DNA from: Eonycteris spelaea | Taxonomy: Eukaryota > Chordata > Mammalia > Chiroptera > Pteropodidae | Direction of reading: 5' to 3' | NCBI GenBank assembly: GCA_003508835.1 | Contig: PUFA01000567.1 | Location: 1-64,000, forward strand | DNA: 64,000 nucleotides | The notes under the pieces: generated by a model | The model's input: the letters and a program-made list of their open reading frames with translations, nothing else | What the model was told of the DNA's origin: nothing | Database searches by the model: none | Part shown: in pieces, positions 22,270-32,665 of the stretch | How the letters are laid out: the number at the start of each line of letters is the position of its first letter | How positions within the stretch are numbered: the first letter of the stretch is position 1 | Position numbers and translations under genes: made by a program

Positions 22270-22730
22270 TGTCATCTTGAAGAGGACAAGGAGAGGAATT
22301 TTATACAAAAGGCCAACAGCTCTCTGCTCTGCTTCTGTAAACATGCTTCCTGCATGCAAGAGCTCACTGCAGAGCTCACTGGCACTTTGCCCTACTTGCC
22401 CTTTGCTGGGCACATGTAACTGTTTGTTCCCTAGCAGCTCCGCTTCCTGTAACTATTTGTAACCCTTGGTAGCCATTAGCAACTCCCGCCCTTCTACCAA
22501 TGTTACTACTTGCTACCAAAGCAACTCCCACCACTTTGTAACAGTCTGAGCTCCAATCAAGCAATCAGCACCTGTAAAAGGCCTGTTTAGAAGAAATGTT
22601 GCGACTTAGCTCAGGGCCCAGATCTTGGATGTGTTAGCATCTCTGGACCACTCGTAATAACCTGAGTTCTCCAACTCTCTGAGTGCCGCTTGGTTTGTCG
22701 CTGGACTGGTCTTGGAGCTTTTTGCATGAA
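22270..22730 (+). mobile_element. Probable solo LTR of an endogenous gammaretrovirus-like element (ERV1)
   Basis: The segment has a U3-like part with short tandem motifs (tgtaactgtttg, tgtaactatttgtaac), a TATA-like 'gtaaaaggcctg' at ~22574, and a U5-like end ('ctctctgagtgccgcttgg' ... 'gagctttttgca'). That end resembles ERV1 LTRs. No adjoining gag, pol or env was recognised. Boundaries are estimated and there is no paralogue in the other cassettes. Confidence 0.45.
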
Positions 22731-23600
22731 ACAAAACAAAAAGTGTTCCTTACTTAATCCACGTTCTTTCTGTTATAATGTTTTTCTTCCATTTTGCTTA
22801 CATATTTTTGTCAATAAAACTAGAGGTAATTTCTGTCTGTGCTCTAACTCTCACGACTCAGGAACTTTACCTGGAGCTCAGGTTGGCACCTTCAGGCACA
22901 TTGGGAGAGGCAGATGGGACTTTAACCCTCGTAATCACACTGCACAGCCCTGTTGTCCTCAGTGTGGACACTTTGGGAAGGCAAATGACTATTCATAGCC
23001 AAGTGCATACGTTGTCTGGTAAAAGTTAGATGCTATGGAGTACGGACCTTGTGCAGCTCCAACCTCCCTGAGTCATGGCCTTCAGGTGTGCTTTAGGGGG
23101 ATCTGCAGATGGGATCCTTGGATGTGGTGTGTGTTCTGGGTGCCATCAATTGTAGAAACAGACTGGGCAGGACAAAGTTTTGGGATAGTCAAAGGTACGG
23201 CCATACTGGAAGTGTCTGGAAAACCTGAAGCTACTGTCCACCATGGAAATCCATCCCATTCGGGTATGTTTGGGTCAGCCCAGATCAGGTTATTTATGAT
23301 AAATTTGACTAGGAAAACATGGGTAATACATTTTAACAAACATGGAGAATATCTTGAGAGCAACACCTAGATTAGTGGGGACTGAGAAAAATGGAGAGTG
23401 AAAGCCAGCCATGTTTCCACAAGGACCTGTCCATTTCCTGAAGCATTCTATGTCTTCAGAAGTTACAGGTTCATGGTATCAAAGTTATTACAGAAGGGGT
23501 TTGGTCAAGGCCTCATGAAAAGCACCTTCAGCAGCAGATTATTTCGTTGGACCATTCTATTACGGTTCACTATGAAACACTCACACTTGTAAAAAAAAAA
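22731..23600. other. Unassigned 0.9-kb segment
   Basis: No V gene, RNA gene or recognisable protein. Short open frames (~60-110 codons) show no familiar domain. The segment has no counterpart in the other cassettes and sits between the LTR-like element and the spacer remnant that begins near 23.6 kb. Confidence 0.4.
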
Positions 23601-24345
23601 GCTGAGGGCTAAGTGGAGGCTCCAGACACTGTCAGGCCTCAGAGCAATCCCGACCCTGAGAGCAGGCAGAGGGAGAGCTTGCGGATGATGTTTCTCGAGT
23701 GGCCCTGCTGTGGGAGGTGAGTCTAGTACGTCGTCCCAACAGACTGTCACTCGAAGGGCATCCATGTCACCCAGCAATGGGCCTACACACTGTCTCTGCT
23801 GTCCCAGTCCCAACTGGAGAGGCTCACAGGTGTGTGGTACCAGCACTAAAGAGGTGATGAGATTCGGGAGCAACAGCTGGGGCTGTCCCACGGGACACCC
23901 TCTACATGGAGGTGATGCTTTCCTTAGTATCAATGCACTGTACTTTTTTTTTTTTTTTTTTTGGTCAGAAAATGTGGTTGTGCTTGTTATCATGGCGAAT
24001 ATAAAGAAGCAAACGTATGTTCTGTGAACACTTTAGCCTCATCTCTGTTGTCCTTTACCACGAGCCATCAGGTGGCCGAGCCTGACCGACCTCTCCTGGT
24101 GAAGAAAGAGCCCCAGCTGAGTGCCCAATTCCCTTCTCCTCCTTCTGCCTTCCACAGAACATAAGGAGAAACACGTCACACAAGTTCCCTACCACCCACG
24201 ACAAGGACCGCCTCCCTCCAGGTTCCACTAAGAAGCTTCCGGCACCATCCAAACACCCTTCACGATGGCTGTTGTCACCCACATTTCCACATCTGCTCAG
24301 CACGACTGAGGTTTCCTCCTCGAAGACTGAGGTTTCTCCGACTCC
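23600..24345 (+). repeat. Remnant of type B spacer
   Basis: Sequences such as 'tgtgcttgttatcatgg' and 'gagccatcagg' match 50620-51280 in order, with divergence. A poly-T tract is inserted within it. It ends abruptly at ~24345-24366 where type A sequence begins. Confidence 0.7.
23944..23962 (+). repeat. Poly-T tract (19 T)
   Basis: An uninterrupted T run, absent from the paralogous position near 50876. It may be a retroposon tail or simply a mononucleotide expansion. Confidence 0.85.
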
Positions 24346-25404
24346 CGTCTTCCCCTCTGTCCAGGTGCCACTTACACATAGTGAGACTGGATCCTCGCAT
24401 CTAGTACAGGTCAAGGTGACCTCTGAGCACATGTCTGGTATGTGCATGTAATTCACTGAATGGTGGAAGCTGAGTGTGCATTGAGCCACATGGTGTGTAT
24501 CTGCAGAGTTTCTCAGTGTCCTTCATTAGAGAACCCAAAGAACATAAATGGTCCAGCGAGTCTCCAAAAGATCTGGACTCAGGGAAGAGCTGCCTTTGTT
24601 AGTGCCTCCGTCAGCCCCAGGGAAGGGGCTCCCTGGCGGTTCACACAGCCCTTGCTTAGGATCTCCGGGCACAGGAATTGGAAGTGAGCGAGGCCAATTC
24701 TCTGTATCAAGAGGTGATGCCCAAAGCATATGGTGTCCCTGATGGAGCATCCTCAATTCAGGGAACAGAAATTTAATACCATCCTAGAAACACTGTGAGT
24801 CATGCTCTCTGAGCCCAGATGGAAGATTCCCCTACAGGATGGGGCTGGGCTGCAGGGGGTGATCAGGACTCACCCAGCAAGGGTTGTGTACCCAGAGTAG
24901 GTGCAGAGGGTGTGGTACAAGAGATTCCTCTGAGGGAAGGGAGCTTCCTCTCTCCACAAATCATCTAAATTTCCAAATGGACAGACTACAGAGGCAAAAA
25001 TAGATGTTCCATTCCACAGGACCATTTGCCAATATCGAGAAGACAATGAGAACCACACACCTTGGGGCAGGTCTGGGGCTTCTAAACATCCGAATTGTGA
25101 TGAGCGGATGGCAGGGTGTGTTTTACTAGGTGTGGCATGTAAGAGACACACTGACCAGGGTATATGAGGTCTGCCATCAAAGTCCAGATGGGTCCCCATG
25201 TCACTCACGGCAGGTGCACAGTGAGGAAACATCCCGTTGGACTCGTTCCTCAGAGGAAAATCTGCACAGAGATTAGGGACCTGGCAAGGACACATGTCTC
25301 CCAACAACAATTTGGTCCTGGGCGATCCGAGGCCCACTGAGCATCACCCCGTATCATCGACCTTCTCGCACGTGGGACCAAGTCTTCAGCTATGAATACT
25401 CTAC
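24346..25404 (+). repeat. Remnant of type A spacer
   Basis: Matches 3270-4310, 12890-13950 and 56755-57790 (for example 'aggtgccacttacacatagtgag' at the start), ending at the promoter of the VH1 pseudogene. A decayed CTCF-like site (GCTGCAGGGGGTGAT) is at ~24849. Confidence 0.75.
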
Positions 25405-25421
25405 CTCATGAATAGGCAAAT
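25405..25421 (+). promoter_or_regulatory. Degenerate IGHV promoter: CTCATGA plus AGGCAAAT
   Basis: The heptamer CTCATGA (25405-25411) is intact but the octamer reads AGGCAAAT (25414-25421), a T-to-G change at position 2 expected to weaken Oct binding. Confidence 0.85.
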
Positions 25422-25520
25422 GAGCCAAGTAGCACTAAGTTAATTAGGGACACCTTTGTGTCCTCACGTACCCAACATCACGCCTTCTCCCACAGAGGCC
25501 CTGACGGCACCTCCTTCAGC

Positions 25521-25941
<421 letters not shown>

Positions 25942-25980
25942 CACAGTGTGACGCCCCACATCCTGCGAGTGACAGAAACC
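25942..25980 (+). other. 23-RSS of VH1 pseudogene (authentic VH1 type)
   Basis: CACAGTG, 23-nt spacer (TGACGCCCCACATCC...), ACAGAAACC at 25972-25980. Fully preserved next to a heavily damaged coding region. No CTCF motif follows. Confidence 0.93.
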
Positions 25981-27539
25981 CTGAGGGAGAGGGCAGCTGT
26001 GTGCGGCAGGACTGGTGACGGGGCAGCATGGGCACAGCCCCTTTTTCTCTTGGGTTATCAACGTGGAGATGAAGAAATGGCTTTTGGTAATTCGCTATGA
26101 AATAGTTTTAGTTCTGTTTGTTTTTCTAACGACCTTCCTGCAGAGGAAAAGAAGTAAAGAACGTCCCCTTCTGTGTAACAGGCTCCATGCCTGTTTCTCT
26201 TGCCGATTGCGGCTTCCTGGATGAATCCTGGGCCTTGGCCAGAAGGACGTGGTCGGAGCATCACACATGGTTCAGCCCCGTCTCCAGACCGTCACTCCAG
26301 GGAGCCTCCAGGGACCCTTGAGATCCAGCTGTCCTCACGTCTGGGCCTTGCATGAGGACGCGGCCGTGCACAACGCTGTGCTGGGGCACCAGTGGCCCCA
26401 GGGATGACAGTGACACCAACCTCCCATCTGGGGCCGTGGGAGGCTGGACACAGGGCAGCCTGGTAGTCACTGAGCACAGGGGCCCAGCTGGCAGAGGGAA
26501 GAACAGGAGCCTGTGAAATCTCAGTCACTTTCCCTCCTAGGTTCCCCTGAATCTTCTTTCTGTCACGACTCCTTATTTCCTCAGAGCCACAGTGCTGGAG
26601 CAGCTGTGTGCCCTTGTCCCTTTGACCCTCAAAGGAACACGAGGCTGAGACAGGTGTCACCTGGAATTGAACCCGTCCCTGCGCAGAGTGAGGGGCTCAG
26701 TCAGTCCCGACCCAGGTCCCCCCAACTTCTGCCCTTCTTCCTCTTTCACCTCCTCCTTCCTCCTCACCCTGCTGCTCCTGGGACAGACCGAGACTGTGAC
26801 AGGCGCCTAGAGCACTTCTTGTAGAATTCGCTACTGTTGTCTTAGCTCCACTCGTCCCTGGTCAGGGGATCCCTCCCCGGCCATTTTCTGTTTCTTCAGA
26901 GGCTGGAGTCCAATAACACGAGTTCGGGGACGGGACGAGGACTGCGGGGCGGTGGCTGGTATGGAGGACCACAGCGAGGAGCGCATGTGGGGAAGAACCT
27001 AAGGAACAGGAGTTCCCAGGGCAACAGGACCTGGGCAGAGGGAGGAGCCTGTGCCGGGTCCCAGAGCAGAGGCAGTCAGGGATTCTGGGTCACGGGGTCC
27101 CTGTGGCTGGAGAGCCGTGCGTGAGGGGGTTCTGTGTGGGGAGGAGGACACGGGGCGGGGCGGGTCCTGGGAGGCGCAGGGCAGGACAAGGACCGGGTGT
27201 CTCAGGGACGGTGCGTGTCTGTGACGTGTTATTGGCGCCCACACTGTCTGGCAGATCGTGTTATGAGAGGAGGACACGTGGGGACCTCGGAGCAGCCTCG
27301 GCTCTCTGCACCATCAGGACCCTGCAGCGTGTGACCGGACTCGTCCTTACGGGAGGCGTTTCTCAAAGGAATTTTCGTCAGTGCCCTCTGACCTCTCCGG
27401 GGACGTGAGTGAGGAAAGCCATCAGAGCCACCAGGATCCACCCCGCCAGGTCCGTGGTTTCTAACGCTCTTTGAGAACGGACACAGAGGCACTCCAGGCG
27501 CTCCCCTGAAACGCTTCTCTGGTGAGAGTGGCCGGTCCT

Positions 27540-28340
27540 GTGAGGGAGGGGAGGCCATGTCCCGTCTCAGGGCACCTCTGAGGACGCGGAAACCTCACAC
27601 CACACACTGGACGGTCAGGGACTTGATCGGACTCAGTTCTGCTCCCCACCTTGAAGACAGGAACGGAGTGGGATTGGAGAGCACGTGGGTGTCCGCTGAG
27701 GTGAGGGTTGGCTGCGCGCTGGAGGAGACGTGCTCACTGCTTCTCCCCTGAGAGGACCTCCTCCCCCCGCTGCCATCATGCTGGTCCCAGCCGGCCAGTG
27801 CCCTCGGGCCCTCACAGGTGTGCCCCCTGGTGCCTGCAGGTCAGTGATACGGCCGCTCGTCGGTCTCCCCTCGGTCCCACGAGGCTGCACTGACGCCTCA
27901 CTCCCCCACTGCTGTCCGCGACGGGCTCTCCTGCGACAGTTACCAGCCTGAGGAGATGTCACGTCTGGCCCTTTCGTTTTGAAGTCTGTCAGACTCGCCC
28001 CAGTTCATACCATGCATTGTGAAGTACTTGCACCTCGCTTTAGGGTTTTCTAGAACACGGGCGGTGCACACGTCTCAGGGGCGCAAGCGGCTTCGAAGCC
28101 CTGGCCAGGCGGTGCGATCCCCTCACGTTTCCTCACCTCAGCGGTTGGTGAAGGGCGCAGCGATCCGCACCTCGCGTTTCCCCTGCACCCGTGTTCTTAA
28201 CGCGCCAGCACCACACGGCCCCACCCAGCAGTCAGCCTCGCAACGTCCCTCCTCCCGAGTCCCAGGTGAACACGACGGCGGGCCGCAGACCGACTCGCCA
28301 TGAGCAGGACGCAGGTCAGCGCGCACACAGCCCTCAGAAC
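27540..28340. promoter_or_regulatory. CpG-island-like segment
   Basis: Between 28021 and 28330 I count about 30 CpG dinucleotides in ~300 bp at roughly 60% GC, close to random expectation and far above bulk mammalian DNA. The 27540-28020 part is also CpG-rich but less so. No transcript start or exon was identified. Confidence 0.5.
27818..27837 (-). promoter_or_regulatory. Reverse-oriented CTCF-like motif
   Basis: On the minus strand this reads GGCACCAGGGGGCAC within the CpG-rich segment, resembling the CTCF core. It faces away from the D-J end, opposite to the V-gene-associated motifs. Confidence 0.35.
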
Positions 28341-29162
28341 GCCTGCTGGTCCAGGGTCGTCCCCGTGGTCGGCTGAGGAAGATGCTTCCAGGGTGGTCAG
28401 AGCTCATTGGGCGTCATTTCCGGGGCCTTCTTTTAATCCGCACACCTGTAGAAAGGAGCTGCCCTACCCTGGAGGATGTGAGAGGAAAGGAGGGTCAAAG
28501 AGGGTCTCAAACCTCATCTATGCCGCATGGCCTGCTCTGGCCTCATGGGAGGTGGGCCCTAACCCAGCTTGGCCTGTTCCCTTGAGCTGACTCAGGTCAA
28601 GGCTGCACCTGCCCAGGCACCTGCAGGGACAATGGTTCTCACCAGGTCATGGGAAGAACTATTCTTAACTTTGCAATTACTTTTACATCAAAGTTGACAG
28701 AAATATAATATGTTATATTAAATAATTATTATGCAAATTGGCTGGTTGAGTCTATGTACTGTGTTTCTTTGGATGTGAGGAGACGTGGGGAACAGTTTTT
28801 CTTTTTTTTCCAATACCAATCTGAATGATCCATAATCAAATTATGAGATCCACCGATCGGGTCCACACTTATTCTGAAACGCCGAAGAGGATGCCTTTTG
28901 ACCCGATTCCAAAGTGCTTCTAAACCAAGTGTCCTCATTTCTCACACCTAGGCCTCGTGTGTCAGAAAGGGAACAAAATGTCCAAGGACCAAGAAGGGCA
29001 TAAGGGGACTGACCTCGATGCCTGCACACTCATCAGAAACAGGCTGCGCCACACGCAGATTTCTCTCCAGCCCCAGGATAAGCCCTGACTTGGGATGTGG
29101 ACGCTCACTGCTCTCTCCTCACACAGAGCTCAGGTCTCCGGGGAAGCAGCTCTGTGGTCTAG

Positions 29163-29605
29163 ATGAAGATGTGACTATGGGATCTTCTCCCGTGCCTGGG
29201 TACAGCCCCCAAAAGTGAGTGCCTCTGATGCCAGACAAGGGACTCTGGGATGCCTGTGACTGTACGTGACTGACAGGACTGATGCTCCTTGTCCCCAGGT
29301 GTCCTGTCCAAGACGCATCTGTTAGAGTCGGGCCCAGGGCAAGTGAAGCCCTCACAAACCCATTCACTCTCCTGTGCTGTCTCTGGATTCTATAACCCAG
29401 TCGGGGGTCATTGCTGGAGCTGAATCTGCCAGACCTAACGGAAGGGGCCGAAGTGGTTGGTTACATGCATTACGGAAGGAACACTTACAACAGCCCGACT
29501 CTTACAAGACGCATTTCTATCTCCAGAGACACATCCATAAACCAGTTCTCCCTGCAAGTGAATTGCATGGCCACAGAGGACACGCTGGTGTGTGACTGTG
29601 TAAGA
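29163..29605 (+). pseudogene. IGHV: Clan II (VH4-like) IGHV pseudogene, decayed
   Basis: The leader matches the other VH4 leaders but reads ATG-TGA (29169-29174), a stop directly after the start; an ATG at 29163 runs into the same stop. The donor is altered (AAAAGTGAGT). The V exon starts at 29299 with a recognisable FR1 (LLESGPGQVKPS). In-frame TGA at 29421-29423 replaces the FR2 tryptophan codon, and TAA follows at 29436-29438. FR3 (RISISRDTSINQFSLQVN) is recognisable and the final cysteine is in VCDCVR. CDR1 ends HCWS, a cysteine also seen in 42308 and 63007. The octamer is decayed to ACGCAGAT (29053-29060). Most lesions are substitutions, so this is a true old pseudogene. Confidence 0.9.
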
Positions 29606-29643
29606 AACAGTGAGGTGATTCAGTGGGAGTCCAGACCAAGGCT
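29606..29643 (+). other. Decayed RSS of VH4 pseudogene
   Basis: Heptamer AACAGTG, 22-nt spacer, nonamer ACCAAGGCT. Several consensus positions are lost and it is unlikely to support recombination. Confidence 0.7.
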
Positions 29644-29674
29644 CCCTGAGGGATACAGGAGGGCTGTGCTGAAG

Positions 29675-29795
29675 GGGACACTCAGGACACCAGGGGGTGC
29701 TTAGATCACCAGAAGGAACTCATGTCACCAGAGGACACTCAGGACACCAGGGTCTCTCACAACACCAGACAAGGCTCAGAACCTCAGGGGGCATT
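29675..29795 (+). repeat. Decayed tandem array of CTCF-like units
   Basis: Units of about 20-30 bp built on (C/T)CA..(A/T)CACCAG recur: 'actcaggacaccagggggtgc', 'ttagatcaccagaagg', 'catgtcaccagagg', 'actcaggacaccaggg', 'acaacaccag', 'cctcagggggc'. The first unit corresponds in position to the single RSS-adjacent CTCF site of other VH4 genes. Confidence 0.6.
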
Positions 29796-30944
29796 AGGAA
29801 ACACGGAGGACAAGGACAACTCAAGGACCAGGTGCCGATGGAAGTTACGGATTTTTCCTGTCAGAGTCTGGGGCTTGCTGTCTATAATCGTGTCCCCGGG
29901 ACTCCCCTCTAGAGCTATAGGTCTGTGATTACTTACCACTGAAGTCTCTGATTTTTCAAATTGTATTGGAATCATCATAATATTCTCACATGAACCAAAG
30001 CACCTTTTCCATTACAGATGAGCAAAGGCACAGGTTTAGATCAGCACACAATTAAAGTCTGTGGGTGAAAGGTGGAACTGTTCTACACCACTCTATTTTC
30101 AAGAAGGGCTTAAAAAATTCATGTGCCTTTCTTGATCCAAAAGCCTAAAAGAGATGACTCCTGTGTCACACAGAAACGACCATGCTTAGACCTACCATCT
30201 ACCTCTGTCATGGTCTGGGAGTTATCACCAGGCTCTGTATTCAGCACCAATGACAAAAGGCTTTAGCGAAGCACCTGGGGGCCTGATCTTGTGTTTCCCA
30301 GATTTGGAGGTCAGGCGGTATGTTCTCAGGAATAAAAAACTCTGTGGATTTTACTCAGGAAACGTAATTTGATTACATCCTCTTGGATGAAATATGAGAT
30401 TAAATGTGTGGTCTGCAAACAACTGTAATTTCCATGCTACTCCGCAATGCATTATCCCTTCCTCCTGTGGGGTATCTTGGCTGAGAGGTGCCCTTCTCAA
30501 GAGGAACTGTCAAACGTCCTGTGAGAAGACCTGTTCCTATCCTCGTTGGGTTCTCTCTATGTACATGTGTATTCATTCCTTCTCTGAATCGAAGAGCAGA
30601 GATATATTTAATTCCTGTATCTCAGAGTCACAGTTGGTCCTGCACACCTGCGGCCTGCAGAGACACCCCAGCTACGTCAATAAAGTCAGGTGTATCCATG
30701 ATGCAGAAACCACCAGCGGCTCCCTCGTCTGTTTATGTTGCTGAGCTCTAACCGCAGGTTGTAGAATTCAGGTGCCTGCTGGGCTATCCCCTCTGTGCTC
30801 CATGTGTGTGGGGGGGAGAATTTAGTGTGCCGTCCAGATGACGAGAACACCAACAGTTGTATCTATCAGCACACTTATTTGGCACTTAAATTAGGTATTT
30901 AATTCCAACATTGCTAGATTGGTACAAAATTTTCTAAATAATAA
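29796..30944. other. Unique AT-rich region without a recognised gene
   Basis: I see no V segment, RNA gene or familiar repeat here. Open frames up to ~116 codons lack recognisable features. Confidence 0.5.
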
Positions 30945-31435
30945 GTAGTGATGACAATCTCCCAACAGAGAAAATCCAGTTCCAGATGAATTCAAGGGTG
31001 AATTCTACCACAGCATCAGGATCAGTTAACATCTCCTCCAAGACTTTTCTCAAACTCTTATAAGAATTCAAAGAAGAGGGACAGTTCTAAACTCATTCAT
31101 GGAGGGGACCATTACACCTATATTGAAACCCAGTGAGGACGCTAAGAAAAATGCACGGCCGATATTCCAGATGAACATGAATGCAAAAATTCTCATTACA
31201 CTAAGAAACATAACAGCATGTTAAAAGGATCACTTACCATGATCCAATGGAATTTATTTCTAGAATTCTAGTAGGATTCAAAATATGTAAATCAAAAATG
31301 TGATATACCACATTTGCAGAGTGAAGGGGAAAACAATATCATCACATAGATATGAAAACCAGAAAGCATTGTTTAAAAATTCAAAATCTATTCATGATTA
31401 AAATTCCAGCAAATTTGGTACAGAGGGATATACCT
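30945..31435 (+). mobile_element. LINE-1 ORF2 (reverse transcriptase region) fragment, 5' part
   Basis: The order of phrases 'aaatccag..ccagatg', 'ggtgaattctacca', 'cttctcaaactcttat', 'gatgaacatgaatgcaaaaattctc', 'cacattt', 'attcatgattaaaa', 'aatttggtacagaggga' follows the mammalian L1 ORF2 reverse-transcriptase region. It is full of small changes and not coding. It breaks off near 31435 and resumes at ~32440. Confidence 0.75.
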
Positions 31436-32438
31436 TTTATGAACAAGATGACAGAAGAGGTAAAAGCTGTGCTGCCTTTCCTCATGGCCACCTCAGAATA
31501 CAATGAAACTACAGAGCAACCATCATTGGGAATCACATGAAGTCTAGCTGAAAGTCCTCCACATGGAGACACACAGCGAAGGCCACCTTGAGACTGGTAG
31601 GAGGGATGGATCTACAAAACGGGCTGATCCAACAGCCATGGTTGGCAGTTTAGAATCAGGAGGACCAGCTCAGCTGCAGAGGACCCTAGAGAAGTGAGGG
31701 ATTTGAACCCAAGACTGTGTTGCCTAGCCCAAGTTTCCTGGGCAAGGAAAGGAAGTTCCTGCAACTTATATCAATGAAAACTGGCAAGATGGTTCTCAGT
31801 GAACAGAGTTGTGAGAGTTTCAGACATTTCTTTAAATGTCTGCACAAGGACTTACCACTTATAAACTTGCTCTAAGTTTCAGTGCTGGGGGAGAGGCTGC
31901 AAAAGTGCTAGGGACTTACGAGAGGGGGAATTGTTGGGCTTCACGGTGTGGGTTGGAAGGACAACTTTTCCCCAGACAAATGTGCTGGCAGAGACCATTG
32001 TTCCTTTTTGAGCACTCTCCACCTGCCTTGCAGACGCAGGTGAGTGCCATATCTGAGTCTCCATCAACCTGGCTTACAACACTTGCCCTGTCCAGGTGAT
32101 TGCCTGGACCCAACCCCTCCATATGCGTGGGCCCACACACGCCGCTTCCAGTGGATTGTCCATAGAAACAGCTTGCCATGGCCGATGCTGCAGACTGTTT
32201 CCTAAAGTCTCTCGAATATTTGCCAACTCCAAACAGGCAGCGATGGGCGTTGGTGTACTCTTGCTGACATCTTGCTGAGTAGTCTCAAGCCTGAACCTGG
32301 TACAGCCAGCCTCAGTCAATGTCTTGGCCTCCTGAGGCAATTCCAAGCCCAATGTGAATTGGAATCCAACAGCTGATGTCATACTACACAGAATATTGGA
32401 AAGAGATCCTTGAAAGTGAGTGTGCCCTCTGTGGCTGA
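31436..32438 (+). mobile_element. ~1-kb insertion interrupting the L1
   Basis: The segment separates two collinear L1 ORF2 pieces. Parts of it ('gaagtctagctgaaagtcct', 'gtgagtgccatatctgagtctcc') look like a repeated mammalian sequence I have seen elsewhere but cannot name. Open frames of up to ~100 codons in it are probably element-derived or spurious. Confidence 0.5.
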
Positions 32439-32665
32439 CTCAATTCGGCACAGAACCGGAAGTTCTTGTCAGGATCGTTATGCAAGAAAAAGAAATAAAC
32501 CTTGTCTTACTCAGAAAAGAGGGAGTTAAATTACCTCATTTTGCATATTTGCAGATTGACTTAATCTTTATGCTGAAAATCCTCACATTGCACCAGAAAA
32601 TTAATACAACTAAAAACCGAATTCTAGAAAGTTGGAAAATGCAAATCCACAGACACAAATGATTT
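32439..32665 (+). mobile_element. LINE-1 ORF2 fragment, resumed
   Basis: 'attcggcacagaaccggaag' and 'caagaaaaagaaataaac' followed by 'tttgcatatttgcag' continue the L1 ORF2 sequence at about the point expected after the 31435 break. Same strand and similar decay. Confidence 0.65.

Larger units (their letters stand above)
25981..29050 (+). other. GC-rich unique region between VH1 and VH4 pseudogenes
   Basis: After ~50 nt of VH1 flank the sequence departs from every other spacer. It is GC-rich from ~26.3 to 28.6 kb and AT-rich at 28.66-28.75 kb. No V gene, splice-consistent exon set or familiar protein was recognised, and open frames up to ~120 codons show no known domain. The last ~0.1 kb resembles a degraded VH4 promoter region. 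Confidence 0.5.

Noticed and set aside
22690..23370. Possible retroviral coding remnants next to the LTR-like element
   Set aside because: The ~100-codon frames show no clear gag, pol or env motif; I cannot support a provirus beyond a solo LTR-like segment.
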